Below are positions 48,301 to 58,454 of a stretch of DNA of 64,000 nt, piece by piece. The notes beneath the pieces are model-generated. The model saw only the letters and a program-made list of their open reading frames with translations, was not told the origin of the DNA and ran no database searches. The DNA is from Sambucus nigra (taxonomy: Eukaryota; Streptophyta; Magnoliopsida; Dipsacales; Adoxaceae), in contig OX422216.1 of assembly GCA_949130495.1 (NCBI GenBank), forward strand, positions 362,414,605 to 362,478,604, written 5' to 3'. Positions within the stretch are counted from its first letter, which is position 1; each line of letters begins with the position of its first letter. Position numbers and translations under genes: made by a program.

Positions 48301-48714
48301 CAGGAGTAGTGTAACGAGGTGGTTCCTTGTTTGGATTTCGCTTTGCGAGACACCTCACGCACGAAACGCAGTGCCATGTCGAGATTTGAGAGAAGTAATT
48401 CCATAGGTGGCATCTCGGATCTCTGGTCTTGACCTTGTCAGGAGTAGTGTAACGAGGTGGTTCCTTGTTTGGATTTCGCTTTGCGAGACACCTCACGCAC
48501 GAAACGCAGTGCCATGTCGAGATTTGAGAGAAGTAATTCCATAGGTGGCATCTCGGATCTCTGGTCTTGACCTTGTCAGGAGTAGTGTAACGGGGCGGTT
48601 CCTTGTTTGGATTTCGCTTTGCGAGACTCCCCACGCACGAAACGTAGTACAATTTTGGGATTAGAGAGAAGTCTTGCCAATATTCCATGTGCATGTTATT
48701 AAGTATATTAATTC
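48301..48714 (+). repeat. 138-bp tandem unit, three copies, with conserved stem-loop
   Basis: Units start at 48301, 48439 and 48577. Each holds a 41-nt stem-loop (48316-48356, 48454-48494, 48592-48632) with an outer 6-bp stem and inner mini-stems TCC/GGA and TCGC/GCGA. The third unit has diverged, including paired changes in the outer stem. Minus-strand frames repeating CLAKRNPNKEPPRYTTP are simply the tandem unit read through. Confidence 0.88.
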
Positions 48715-49683
48715 TTACGTTTTTAGCCTATATAGGTATATATATATATATATATGTATATGTATAGGGGAAATGTTTTAGGAATTATGATGATTATAAT
48801 TCATAAGACTATTAATCGGAATTCATTAAGCTTATTATGGCATAATTGTTGCAATCATAATCTAATAGGATTAGAAACGGGTGTATCCTTAGATTATGAC
48901 GGGAAGGTAGCTTTCGTGGATATAGGCTAGGCCTGATAAGTTAGGTTGTCCTAAAATCAATGGGGGTAATTTAACTAAAATTTGAGGACGCGAATAGGTG
49001 CGCGCCTTTAGATGAGAGGTGAGTTGGGGTTCCACGAGAGTGCGGTCTCACTTATTTATGAAATTAAGTACACCGGTATTTATTATGCACGGTTAACGCA
49101 CTTGCTAAATATTTTTCACATTCGGGGCTCTGACCCGTTTTCTTTTCTCTCCTGCTTGTATATATATATGTATTTCCACAGGTATCCTACCGCATGGATG
49201 CCGGATGACCTTCTATCCAGAGTCTTGGGAGCCGTGACAGGTGCGGACTGTTGCGGGATGTTTCATGTAGCCGCTTCCTACTTCTTTAAAATTCTAGGTA
49301 GGCTTCATGTTGTATATCGGGTTTGTATCATAGGGATATTTATATACATGTTTATATTTATTCCATTTCAGTTATTGTATTTGCTGTGACCCGACAACTT
49401 ATTCGGGTTTATTTATTTATGGCATATTCATGTATAGTGATTCCTTTCATTTCTTATAGTGCTTCTTGCATCTCTCTCTTATTCTTTAGTAGTTTCATAG
49501 TGTTGGGTTATTGTATGTTGCAAGTTTTAATTTATATTAACATCTCGCTTATATGATATCGGGTAGTTAGTCCTATATTATATAGTACCGATAGTTGATG
49601 TTGAGACTGGACCATCTGTAATTCTCGATTTAATATAGTATAGGGCTGGCCACCCGTTATTATTTTAAGCGGGGTGTTACAGA

Positions 49684-49695
49684 TGGTATCAGAGC
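49684..49695 (+). other. LARD primer binding site
   Basis: TGGTATCAGAGC, two bases inside the 5' LTR, is the complement of the initiator tRNA-Met 3' end. Confidence 0.92.
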
Positions 49696-51176
49696 ATCAG
49701 GTTCTAGAGTCCTTAGGATCTGTCCGCGTTCTGCATTCTTCCGTTAACGTTCTTGACATAAAGCTCTACAAATAGGACTGTTGTGTTCACTGCGTTGATT
49801 CTTCTGTGAAGTATATTCACTTGATTGGCATTCTGGTAACAGTTGCTCTTGTTTCGTTTCAGACGTCGCCTAGATTTTGTCGTCTAGGAAAGGATAGGAT
49901 TAGAAGTACAATACCCATAGTATATTTTGGGTACGCTTCAATCGGGGGTATTTGTCTTCCCCGGTTTTGGAGGAGTTATTGAGGAGATTTCTAGCAGTGG
50001 TTCGAGGTGATTTATCGGCAGTTGAGTAAGAAAAGAAATTTACTCGAATGGAGAATCTTGGTCTTAGTGAGGTAAGTCCGAGGAGAGACATGTAGTGTAG
50101 TCCTTGGGAGGTCTAGATTGAGAATCTGTTAACCTTAGTTAGGAAACCTGGTGTTGGTGACTTTTCTCGACGTGAGGTGTGTGGAGTTATCCCAATATTG
50201 GGAGTATTGCCTTCTGGGAAGTGGGAGTAAGAAATTTGGAGACTCAGTTTCGTTGTGTAGGACTGAGGGAGTTTTTGGTTGTCGCCATCGTGTTTATCCT
50301 TCAAAATGGTTAGGAAGGATTTTGAAGAAGATGTTTCTCTTGTGAAGACATAGGCTTAGGGATAATGACTTTCCTGGAGAAGGAAGTGAGCAAGTGTGGC
50401 CTTGGTATGGCGTCTTAGGAGATGATACACCTTTTCGTAACGAAATAGTAGGGAAGTTTTAGAATCCCAATGAGGGAAGGATTTATTTTTATATAAAGGT
50501 GTTAATATGATGTATAGGAATTTCATAACTGAGAGGTTCAGAGTTTGGTAGATTTGTGAGGAGCGGATAGTTTAGCTCATAGTTGTGCTAGTTTTGAGAA
50601 CTAGGTATTGGCTAGAGTATTGTATTAATTGAGGCCTTGTGTTCTAAACATAAGGTGTTTGTTTGGCGTGTCGAAAGACGCGGAATATATTTATATTGTA
50701 TTATTGTATAGGCCCTTGGGCAATATCTAAAATATGAAAAATCTTTTATAAAACCTTAACCCTGGTTCAACTAATCTCAATCCCCGACCTAGCTACACAG
50801 TAGTGTATTGGGAGGGTTCCTTGTTTGGATTTCGCTTGCGAGACCTCCCCCGCACGAAGGTGGCTAGCGTCAGGAATTGAGGAGAGTTCAACCAGTGGAA
50901 ATTTTCAAACTTTTATATATTTAGTATATTGTTATAGATTATATTACCGAGGGTTATCTTACAATTTTGAGGCTAATGGAGCCTGATTAAAATTTTACGA
51001 GTGGAAACTTGGGTACGGGGTGTATGGGCGCCCTGGGTAGCTAGTTTGTTTTAAAGGCTATATGGTTCGACGTGAGAACTAGAAAGGATCGGCATAGTGA
51101 TCTTGAGGATTGATGTAAGGACTAGATGATATCGATGTCCTAGGCTCATCTTAAATTTCGCGGACGAAATTTTTGT
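49696..51176 (+). other. LARD internal region, no protein gene
   Basis: No gag or pol motif in any frame of about 1.5 kb. The frames of 60-odd codons near 49900-50345 have no recognisable domain. It contains a single diverged copy of the LTR stem-loop at 50810-50849. Confidence 0.75.
50800..50880 (+). repeat. Diverged copy of the stem-loop unit inside the LARD
   Basis: TAGTGTA, TTCCTTGTTTGGATTTCGCT and TGCGAGA match the LTR unit. The outer stem is GGGAGG (50810-50815) with CCTCCC (50844-50849), still fully paired though different in sequence. Confidence 0.85.
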
Positions 51177-51189
51177 AAGGGGGGAAAAT
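51177..51189 (+). other. LARD polypurine tract
   Basis: AAGGGGGGAAAAT directly before the 3' LTR TG. Confidence 0.9.
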
Positions 51190-51948
51190 TGTAACACCCC
51201 AAGACTTTTGAGACTGAGAAATTTAATTTTGGGAAAATTAAATTTAATAAATTGGAGAATTTTAAAATTTGGGAATTTAAGTTCAAAAATAGAGGACGTT
51301 TCAAAGTATTCCGGATGATATTTTTGAGGGTGCCATCGATCCCGGAAGGGTCGAGATAGTCAAAATGACTGTCATTGGGTTTTATTTCGGCTCCGGAATA
51401 TTTTTATGTCAGTTTAACTCGAATTAGAGTAAACGAGTCATTTAAAGTGTGTATTAACATTTAAAACTGGGATTTTGTTTTAAAAGGTTGGAGGCTTACG
51501 GATGAAGCCATTTCTCATTTGAGAGAGAGAGAGAAGAGCCCTAGAGAGAGAAGAAGAAGAGGAAGAAGAAGAAAGGAAGAGAGAGAGAGGAAGAAAAGCT
51601 TGGAGATTTCCGGCCCTACCGCGACATCGAGGACGATTCAACCTCTACAAATCTGAGGCAAGTGTTTAATCTTTCTAAATAGCTATTTGTGTATTTCATT
51701 TCATAATTTGTGGGTTAAAGAAATGGATTTTTGGGTATTAATGTCAAAACCTAGATTTTAGGTTTAAATCTTGAAATCAATGATTAAATATGGATTTAAT
51801 GGAATAGAAGTGTTTGGGATCAACTTTGGGTTGACTTATGGGTTTAAAATCATAAATTGATGAAGGTTTAATTGTTAGAAATGAAAATTTAGGGTTTAGA
51901 ATTCGTGGGTTTTGATAAAGAAGAAGAACCCTTCAAAAATTGCAGGTC

Positions 51949-52148
51949 CGAATCGATTCGCCCCCTCAAGCGAATCGATTCGGTTTGGTGAAATTGGCAG
52001 GTCTGCATTGACCGAATTGATTCGGACCCAAGCCGAATTGATTCGGCCTATTATAGAAGCCCAGGTCTTTGGACCCGAATCGATTCGCCTTGGAGGCCGA
52101 ATCGATTCGCTAGACCGAATCGATTCGGAATAGGGCCGAATCGATTCG
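51949..52148. repeat. Phased CGAATCGATTCG palindrome array (3' LTR)
   Basis: The same eight sites at 51949, 51971, 52013, 52034, 52076, 52098, 52116 and 52137, with spacing identical to the 5' LTR. The third site is CGAATTGATTCG here. Confidence 0.93.
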
Positions 52149-52862
52149 GAAACAGGGCATTTTGAGGTATTTTTTTTCTCCATAGTGAATTCAAACCCTT
52201 TTTGATTGGGTTTATTGATTTGGGGCCTTCTCTTATGATGAAAGAGATATGTTCTTGGAGACACATAAGGAGTTTCTCACACATTAGAATTTTGGAGACT
52301 CCTTAGGGTAATTTGGGAGAAATGTATCCATGTATGTATTTGGAGTTATGTATAGAGATTTTGGGGAAACCCGTTGGGATCGAGAATCCTAATTGTAGAT
52401 TAAAAGTAGGTGTAGATGTGATGTGAGGCTAAGAACTCTTAGAGAGGTCTCAGATGAGGGTATTCACAAAAGTGATTGAACCATAGTCGAAATCGAGGGA
52501 AATGAGGTTATTTGATGATTGAAAGAATGAGCTTGAGGCTTATAGACTATTAGTCATATGTATACCGATGGTCAAAACGATTAGTAGATTCTTTAATGTA
52601 CTCTCAGATATAGATGAAATGCGTAGTGATGGATTCCTACGCAAACTCTTGGGTGATAGCCCTAATGTTGAATATATAGGTATAAATATATACATACGGT
52701 TTTGGGAGACTATTCATCATAGGAAAATGATTGAATATGTTTCAAGTATGGGATTATATTCACATATCGAGGTAAATTAAAGGAATTGTGGTGACGGCTT
52801 GTATAATGAGGATTAAGTATACTTATAGCCGGGTATATATATATCTTATTCTTATGAACGAG

Positions 52863-52863
<1 letters not shown>

Positions 52864-52896
<33 letters not shown>
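52864..52896. repeat. (TA)n microsatellite
   Basis: TA run at the left breakpoint of the segment missing from the other LTR. Confidence 0.9.
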
Positions 52897-52898
<2 letters not shown>

Positions 52899-53515
52899 GT
52901 ATATGGATTATGTGAATATATATGTATATTTATGTATCTATATAGATATGACTATATGGATATATTTATGTTGTGGTCATACATGATATGGATATTTAAA
53001 CCGTATACGATGGTTTATTATTTGATCATATGATTGGATCATATGGATTATATATATATTGCATGTAAATGATATATATACTTAATTGGTTAAGCATACC
53101 CCGCTCATGCTATCATTGGGAAGTTGCGCGCGTAGTGGGTGAGCATCCTGGCTAGAAAAGCAGGGTGTGGATATTCCCCAGGTCATAGTCGTCCCGTGTG
53201 TTACCATATGATATATATATTTATTTTGGGATGAGACGTTATGGGTATGTTTTGTCTCATTGCCGGTTTGGAGCTATGACCGCTTCCCGGGACGTCGTGT
53301 GCGTGAGTTTACCACGAGATGGGTGTCGTTTAGTCCCACCATGGTGGCCCCAGTATTGCTACGTGAGCCGGGCACTGGGACAATGATAGCATTGATGCAG
53401 TTTATCGGCGATATATATAGCCGGGTATATTATGTGCATGGCCTTGTACATCATATGTAGTATGTACACTTGGCTATTGGATTGATGATGGTATATATAC
53501 GGTTAGAAATAAATA

Positions 53516-53518
<3 letters not shown>

Positions 53519-53558
<40 letters not shown>
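53519..53558. repeat. (TA)n microsatellite
   Basis: About 20 TA units. Confidence 0.95.
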
Positions 53559-53562
<4 letters not shown>

Positions 53563-53828
53563 TATATATCCTATAGATGAAAGGATATGGACTTTTATGA
53601 AGTACATCTTAGATGATTATGGTGTACTAGATTGATGGGGGTTGATGTATCGCACATAAGGTATTATTTCGGTTACATCATCCCAAGGATATTATTGGAG
53701 GTTCTTTTATTTTATTTTATTTGTTTTCTTTTTTTCTTTTCTTCTTTCTTTCTTTAGTAGTTATAGTTAGTAGTAATGGTAGTATTAACTTATGTTGAGG
53801 ATTATGGACCTCTAGGATCGACATTGCC

Positions 53829-54104
53829 CAGGAGTAGTGTAACGAGGTGGTTCTTTGTTTGGATTTCGCTTTGCGAGACACCTCACGCACGAAACGCAGT
53901 GCCATGTCGAGATTTGAGAGAAGTAATTCCATAGGTGGCATCTCGGATCTCTGGTCTTGACCTTGTCAGGAGTAGTGTAACGGGGCGGTTCCTTGTTTGG
54001 ATTTCGCTTTGCGAGACTCCCCACGCACGAAACGTAGTACAATTTTGGGATTAGAGACAAGTCTTGCCAATATTCCATGTGCATGTTATTAAGTATATTA
54101 ATTC
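53829..54104 (+). repeat. 138-bp tandem unit, two copies
   Basis: Units start at 53829 and 53967, with stem-loops at 53844-53884 and 53982-54022. They correspond to the first (or second) and last units of the 5' LTR array. Confidence 0.88.
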
Positions 54105-54123
54105 TTACGTTTTTAGCCTATAT

Positions 54124-54126
<3 letters not shown>

Positions 54127-54195
<69 letters not shown>
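54127..54195. repeat. (TA)n microsatellite
   Basis: About 34 TA units. The homologous site in the 5' LTR (48737-48756) has about ten. Confidence 0.95.
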
Positions 54196-54201
<6 letters not shown>

Positions 54202-55121
54202 GTATAGGGGAAATGTTTTAGGAATTATGATGATTATAATTCATAAGACTATTAATCGGAATTCATTAAGCCTATTATGGCATAATTGTTGTAATCATAA
54301 TCTAATAGGATTAGAAACGGGTGGATCCTTAGATTATGACGGGAAGGTAGCTCTCGTGGATATAGGCTAGGCCTGATAAGTTAGGTTGTCCTAAAATCAA
54401 TGGGGGTAATTTAACTAAAATTTGAGGACGCGAATAGGTGTGCGCCTTTAGATGAGAGGTGAGTTGGGGTTCCACGAGAGTGCGGTCTCACTTATTTATG
54501 AAATTAAGTACACCGGTATTTATTATGCACGGTTAACGCACTTGCTAAATATTTTTCACATTCGGGGCTCTGACCCGTTTTCTTTTCTCTCCTGCTTGTA
54601 TATATATATGTATTTCCACAGGTATCCTACCGCATGGATGCCGGATGACCTTCTATCCAGAGTCTTGGGAGCCGTGACAGGTGCGGACTGTTGCGGGATG
54701 TTTCATGTAGCCGCTTCCTACTTCTTTAAAATTCTAGGTAGGCTTCATGTTGTATATCGAGTTTGTATCATAGGGATATTTATATACATGTTTATATTTA
54801 TTCCATTTCAGTTATTGTATTTGCTGTGACCCGACAGCTTATTCGGGTTTATTTATTTATGGCATATTCATGTATAGTGATTCCTTTCATTTCTTATAGT
54901 GCTTCTTGCATCTCTCTCTTATTCTTTAGTAGTTTCATAGTGTTGGGTTATTGTATGTTGCAAGTTTTAATTTATATTAACATCTCGCTTATATGATATC
55001 GGGTAGTTAGTCCTATATTATATAGTACCGATAGTTGATGTTGAGACTGGACCATCTGGAATTCCTGATTTAATATAGTATAGGGCTGGCCACCCGTTAT
55101 TATTTTAAGCGGGGTGTTACA

Positions 55122-55719
55122 TTTTTTAAGACTCGGAGAGACGTTCTTGAGAGTTATATTAGCTCAAGACTTCATATTTTTTAGTCTCAAAGACTCATGT
55201 TTTGATTCACATATCATTCCCGTATTTTTGTGAATCCTTTTGGAACCCAAGAACAATACTTTTCTTTTGTTCATATTTGTGGGGAGCATTCGAGGGCTGC
55301 GTGTTATTGCTGAGGGAGTCTCTACGATGTTTTATTGCTGTGTGCTATTAAGGAGTGCTGTGGTTCTTCCTTTGCTAATTGGATTGCGATCCATGTGGCT
55401 TCGCTGCATGTGGATTCATTACTGACCACACCGACTGACGCCTGCGGGTATTTGTGTGTCATTATATTTCATTGTAATCCATGTAAGTTGCAATTTACTT
55501 ATTATAATGAAATAAAAGGTTTTGCCCTTCGGGGAGTTTTTCTGAATATTTGTGCCGCTTGCTATATCTTATTTATGGTTTGACACATGCACACACGTAG
55601 TTGCTTGTTTAGGGGATGGTTTAATTTTGTTTAAAAATGGAATCTAATTAAATAAGGTTTAATTAGAAACTTGCAAATCTATAATCAATTATCACACACT
55701 GCATTTACACACTTTTACA
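55122..55719 (+). repeat. 3' LTR of inner copia element, part 2
   Basis: Matches 41913-42514. Starts with the right TSD copy TTTTT and ends CTTTTACA. Frames such as 55335-55583 recur in the other LTR only as homologous LTR sequence. Confidence 0.88.
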
Positions 55720-55724
55720 TAGTG

Positions 55725-56513
55725 GAGATGAAATAAAGAGTGAAAATGAAGAAGAGGTTGATTTGAGTGAGCTTCAAGTTGCTTTTTGAGAACTATATGA
55801 AGAATCGATAAAAATAAAAAAGGGCTGACTTGAAGTTAGAAATGAGTTTGAGAGAACACGCTAAGGTTAATAATGAGAGTGCTTTAGTTGAATACCTTAC
55901 GACATGCGAGAGAGGTCTTTGTGAGAAGCTTGAATTTGTTGAAAGAGATAGAGATAACCTTAGAGGTTTAATGGAGGCTATTAAGAAAGAGATTCTATGT
56001 TTTGAAGAGAGAAAGTGTTTGGTTGAGTAAATTTTTTTAGAGTTTGAAGAAAAATTGAGAGACTCAAGTCGTGTCAAATTTGATTTGGAGTGTCGGTCTG
56101 AAAAGTTAGACAAAATACTAGGAACCGTCCCAATTAAAAATGACATGTGTGGTACTGGCTTTGAAACCCGAAATGCTTTAACCAGTTACGCCAAAACCAT
56201 ATGTTTGGGAGAATCTTTTGGGAGCAATTTTAAGGGCCAATCTTTGGGTACTACTTTTCGCCGATTTTTCACTTGTTCACATTGTTGTCGAAAAGGTAAT
56301 ATTAGGAAATTTGGTTTTGATCTTAAAAGAGGTTCTAGGAAATCGAAGAGTAAGGTAACCGAGGTAGCCATGGTCACCCAATCCCGAGATTGTCACTCTT
56401 CCCTTGTTTGGGTTAGGAGATCTGACTTGGTAACTTTACAAGATATGATTTATGATTATCATTTACTATCACATGATAACTCCCATGAAAAATCTAAAGG
56501 TGAAATGTGTTAG
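55725..56513 (+). pseudogene. Copia Gag, C-terminal part (outer element)
   Basis: Continuation of the gag interrupted at 41324. An acidic segment (ENEEEVDLSELQ) is followed by frames 55830-56030 and 56055-56513 with a coiled-coil-like region. Next are SEKLDKILGTVPIKND, matching the KLDKILG signature of SIRE/Angela-type Gag tails, and a knuckle-like CSHCCRKGNIRKFGF. The second residue group differs from the inner element (CSHCKRRGHLRELGF). Stops separate the pieces. It ends with TAG at 56513 and no protease or integrase follows. Confidence 0.8.
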
Positions 56514-58454
56514 CTTTATTTTCATATACTAGCTTTTGTTCAACATGTTATATATTCATTCTAGTTATATGTTTGTTTTTCATTTTCTAGTCCATGCTTC
56601 ATCGTATATGCGTTGCTAGAATTATGACTTTTTTGTCGTTTGTATTTTATTTTATTTTATTTTGTTTGGTGTTATTGAAAAATACAAAAAGATTTTTGCT
56701 TGTCTTTTTAGTTATTTTTTGTGTTGGTTAAAAAATTGAAAATTTCAAAAAGATTTTTGTGTGTGTATATATTTGAGCTTTACAGATCTTTTGTGGTAGA
56801 TGCTTGTGTTGAATACTATTATTCTACTACCATGTGGCTAGAACTTTTGGTTAGGAATTTCAATCCTTAAAATGTTCTTTGTCATGGATACATGGAGTAG
56901 TTTGAATTTGACTTGTTTAATGGATTCACTTTTATATGCCTTCTCCCACACATGCACGAGCTCTTTTGATCCGTTAACTTCACATGTTTATTTGAGCATT
57001 CTGAGATGTTTTCCTACGAATCTAGTCATCTACACATTTTATGACTTAGGAGGATTTGTGCATGTTAGAAACGTTGCACGTGAGATTATTATGTGTTAAA
57101 AATTTATATATAAAAGTGCACAAGGAAGGGTTGTGAAAGAAACAATTATCCTTTGCCATTAAGCTACCGTTTGCAATGGACTAAAAGAAATATATGGTCC
57201 AAAGGACTAAAAGAAAAATATGGCATTAAAAGAAAATGTATAGCCAAGGCCTAGTCTTTTTAGATTGATATTTTCATTCAAAAGAAAGGAAAAGAATAAT
57301 ATTATATTTGAGGGAGTGTGGATGGAATATCAACGGCTTTTCACAATGACTTTTTATCCTAGTTGCGCTATCTTGTCATGACTCTATTGGTTTGTTGAGT
57401 CATCAATATGTTAGGCTTGTATGCATTGTGCTTGTTTTGTTCATTGAGTTCACTTTATCTTATCACATATGCCTAAATCTTGGTTGATAAAGTTTTACAA
57501 TAAAATAAGAACTTCATTAACATGTTTAAGTGATTGGGTTTTAATTCTTTGGTTAATAGTTCACACCCCTTCACTTACGTTTCCATATGATACATTTATT
57601 CTATAAGAGTGTGGAAATCTCTTTTTTATTTTGTGTTGTGTCATTTCTGTGATTTATATCTATATATATATGTCCTTATGCTTCCTTAATATATTTGTGT
57701 ACGTATATGTATACTTCCTTAATATATTTGTGTACGTATACATATAAGGTATTTCCTTATTTTGGAGTGTTTTCCTTCCTTGATAGTCTATATATGCTTT
57801 GAATTCAATATTGGTACCTACATTGTTGCACATTTTTGGTTTGATATACCATACTTAATGAAATACATTTAAGTGGTATCTTTTTGTTCTTGCATCATAG
57901 TTGGTATACTTTTATATTATTGTGGATTGGTTGCATTTTATTGTTGCCATATGCCTTATTGTTCCTATTTATAAACCATCCCATGTTTATCTTATTTCTT
58001 CTTAATTCATATCCCTAGTTTAGACCTTTAGGGGAGAAGTGGTTTTGGCTTTAAATAGAGGGAGAAATAAGGTAGTTCATAACTCTTTAACCTTTGTCTA
58101 TTCCTGGACAAAAAGGGGGAGAAATGGTATCTAAACCTTTATTTTGGGGAGATTTACCTTAGTGGGAGTCGTGGTCTTTATCGGTTGATCACGGTTGGAT
58201 AAAGGGGGAGAATTAATTAAAGGGGAGAATTTAATTTTATGCACATTATATTTTCATATTTTCTATGCATTTAACGGTTTGTTTTAGTGTGTAGAAAATT
58301 CATTTTAACGACATTATTTAAGAGGCAAATCTTCTAAGAGTCGAGTCAAGCATCTGTAATTTTTTTGGGGGGTGGGATGTTGTGTCTGGACGTGCTTGAT
58401 GACTCTCAGGATTTTTGGTTTGTTTTTTTCCCAGAATAGCCTAAGGGGGAGATT
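56514..58454 (+). other. Non-coding spacer of outer copia element with purine tracts
   Basis: No pol domain. A segment at about 57145-57180 is shared with the inner element (45045-45085). From about 58020 to 58454 GGGGAGAA motifs recur at least five times (about 58031, 58116, 58145, 58206, 58219), ending in the PPT AAGGGGGAGATT at 58443-58454. Confidence 0.7.

Larger units (their letters stand above)
46554..49681 (+). repeat. LARD 5' LTR
   Basis: 3128 bp. Nearly identical to 51190-55121 except for loss of about 940 bp (the counterpart of about 52865-53803) and three instead of two copies of the 138-bp unit. Frames in it, including 49012-49389 and 47932-48144, recur identically in the other LTR without any known domain. 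Confidence 0.93.
46554..55121 (+). mobile_element. Gypsy-type LARD without protein genes
   Basis: Two long LTRs (46554-49681 and 51190-55121), TGTAACACCCC...GGGGTGTTACA, flank a 1508-bp internal region. A perfect PBS TGGTATCAGAGC lies at 49684-49695. A polypurine tract AAGGGGGGAAAAT lies at 51177-51189, preceded by TTTCGCGGACGAAATTT, a motif usually found at the end of plant gypsy internal regions. TSD TTTTT at 46549-46553 and 55122-55126. No gag or pol is seen, so it is a large retrotransposon derivative, which must be mobilised in trans, probably by a Tekay-like gypsy element. The LTRs are very similar, so it is young. Confidence 0.93.
51190..55121 (+). repeat. LARD 3' LTR
   Basis: 3932 bp. 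It retains a middle segment (about 52865-53803) missing from the 5' LTR. It has long TA arrays at about 52864-52896, 53519-53558 and 54127-54195 that are short or absent in the other LTR. Confidence 0.93.
41325..55719 (+). mobile_element. Gag-only SIRE-like copia element, inner copy
   Basis: LTRs 41325-42514 and 45987-55719 (the latter split by the LARD at 46554-55121) start TGTAAGGACATTTT and end CTTTTACA. Flanks GAGTG (41320-41324) and TAGTG (55720-55724) are a TSD with one change. PBS TGGTATCAGAAC is at 42518-42529 and a purine tract ATGGGGAGATT precedes the 3' LTR. It has gag only (42629-44499), then about 1.5 kb of non-coding spacer. It belongs to the same lineage as the outer element but its LTR sequence is different. 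Confidence 0.88.

Noticed and set aside
48284..48694. Minus-strand frame with three repeats of CLAKRNPNKEPPRYTTP, like a repeat protein
   Set aside because: It is the 138-bp tandem unit, whose length is divisible by three, read through on the strand opposite to element transcription. Paired stem changes favour an RNA structure, not a protein.
48301..48714. Tandem units with conserved blocks, considered as a CRISPR-like array
   Set aside because: The whole 138-bp unit is repeated, with no unique spacers, and it lies in a plant LTR.
49012..49556. 125- and 77-codon frames repeated almost perfectly at 54452-54996
   Set aside because: They are within the two LTRs of one young element. Identity reflects LTR homology, not protein selection, and no domain is recognised.
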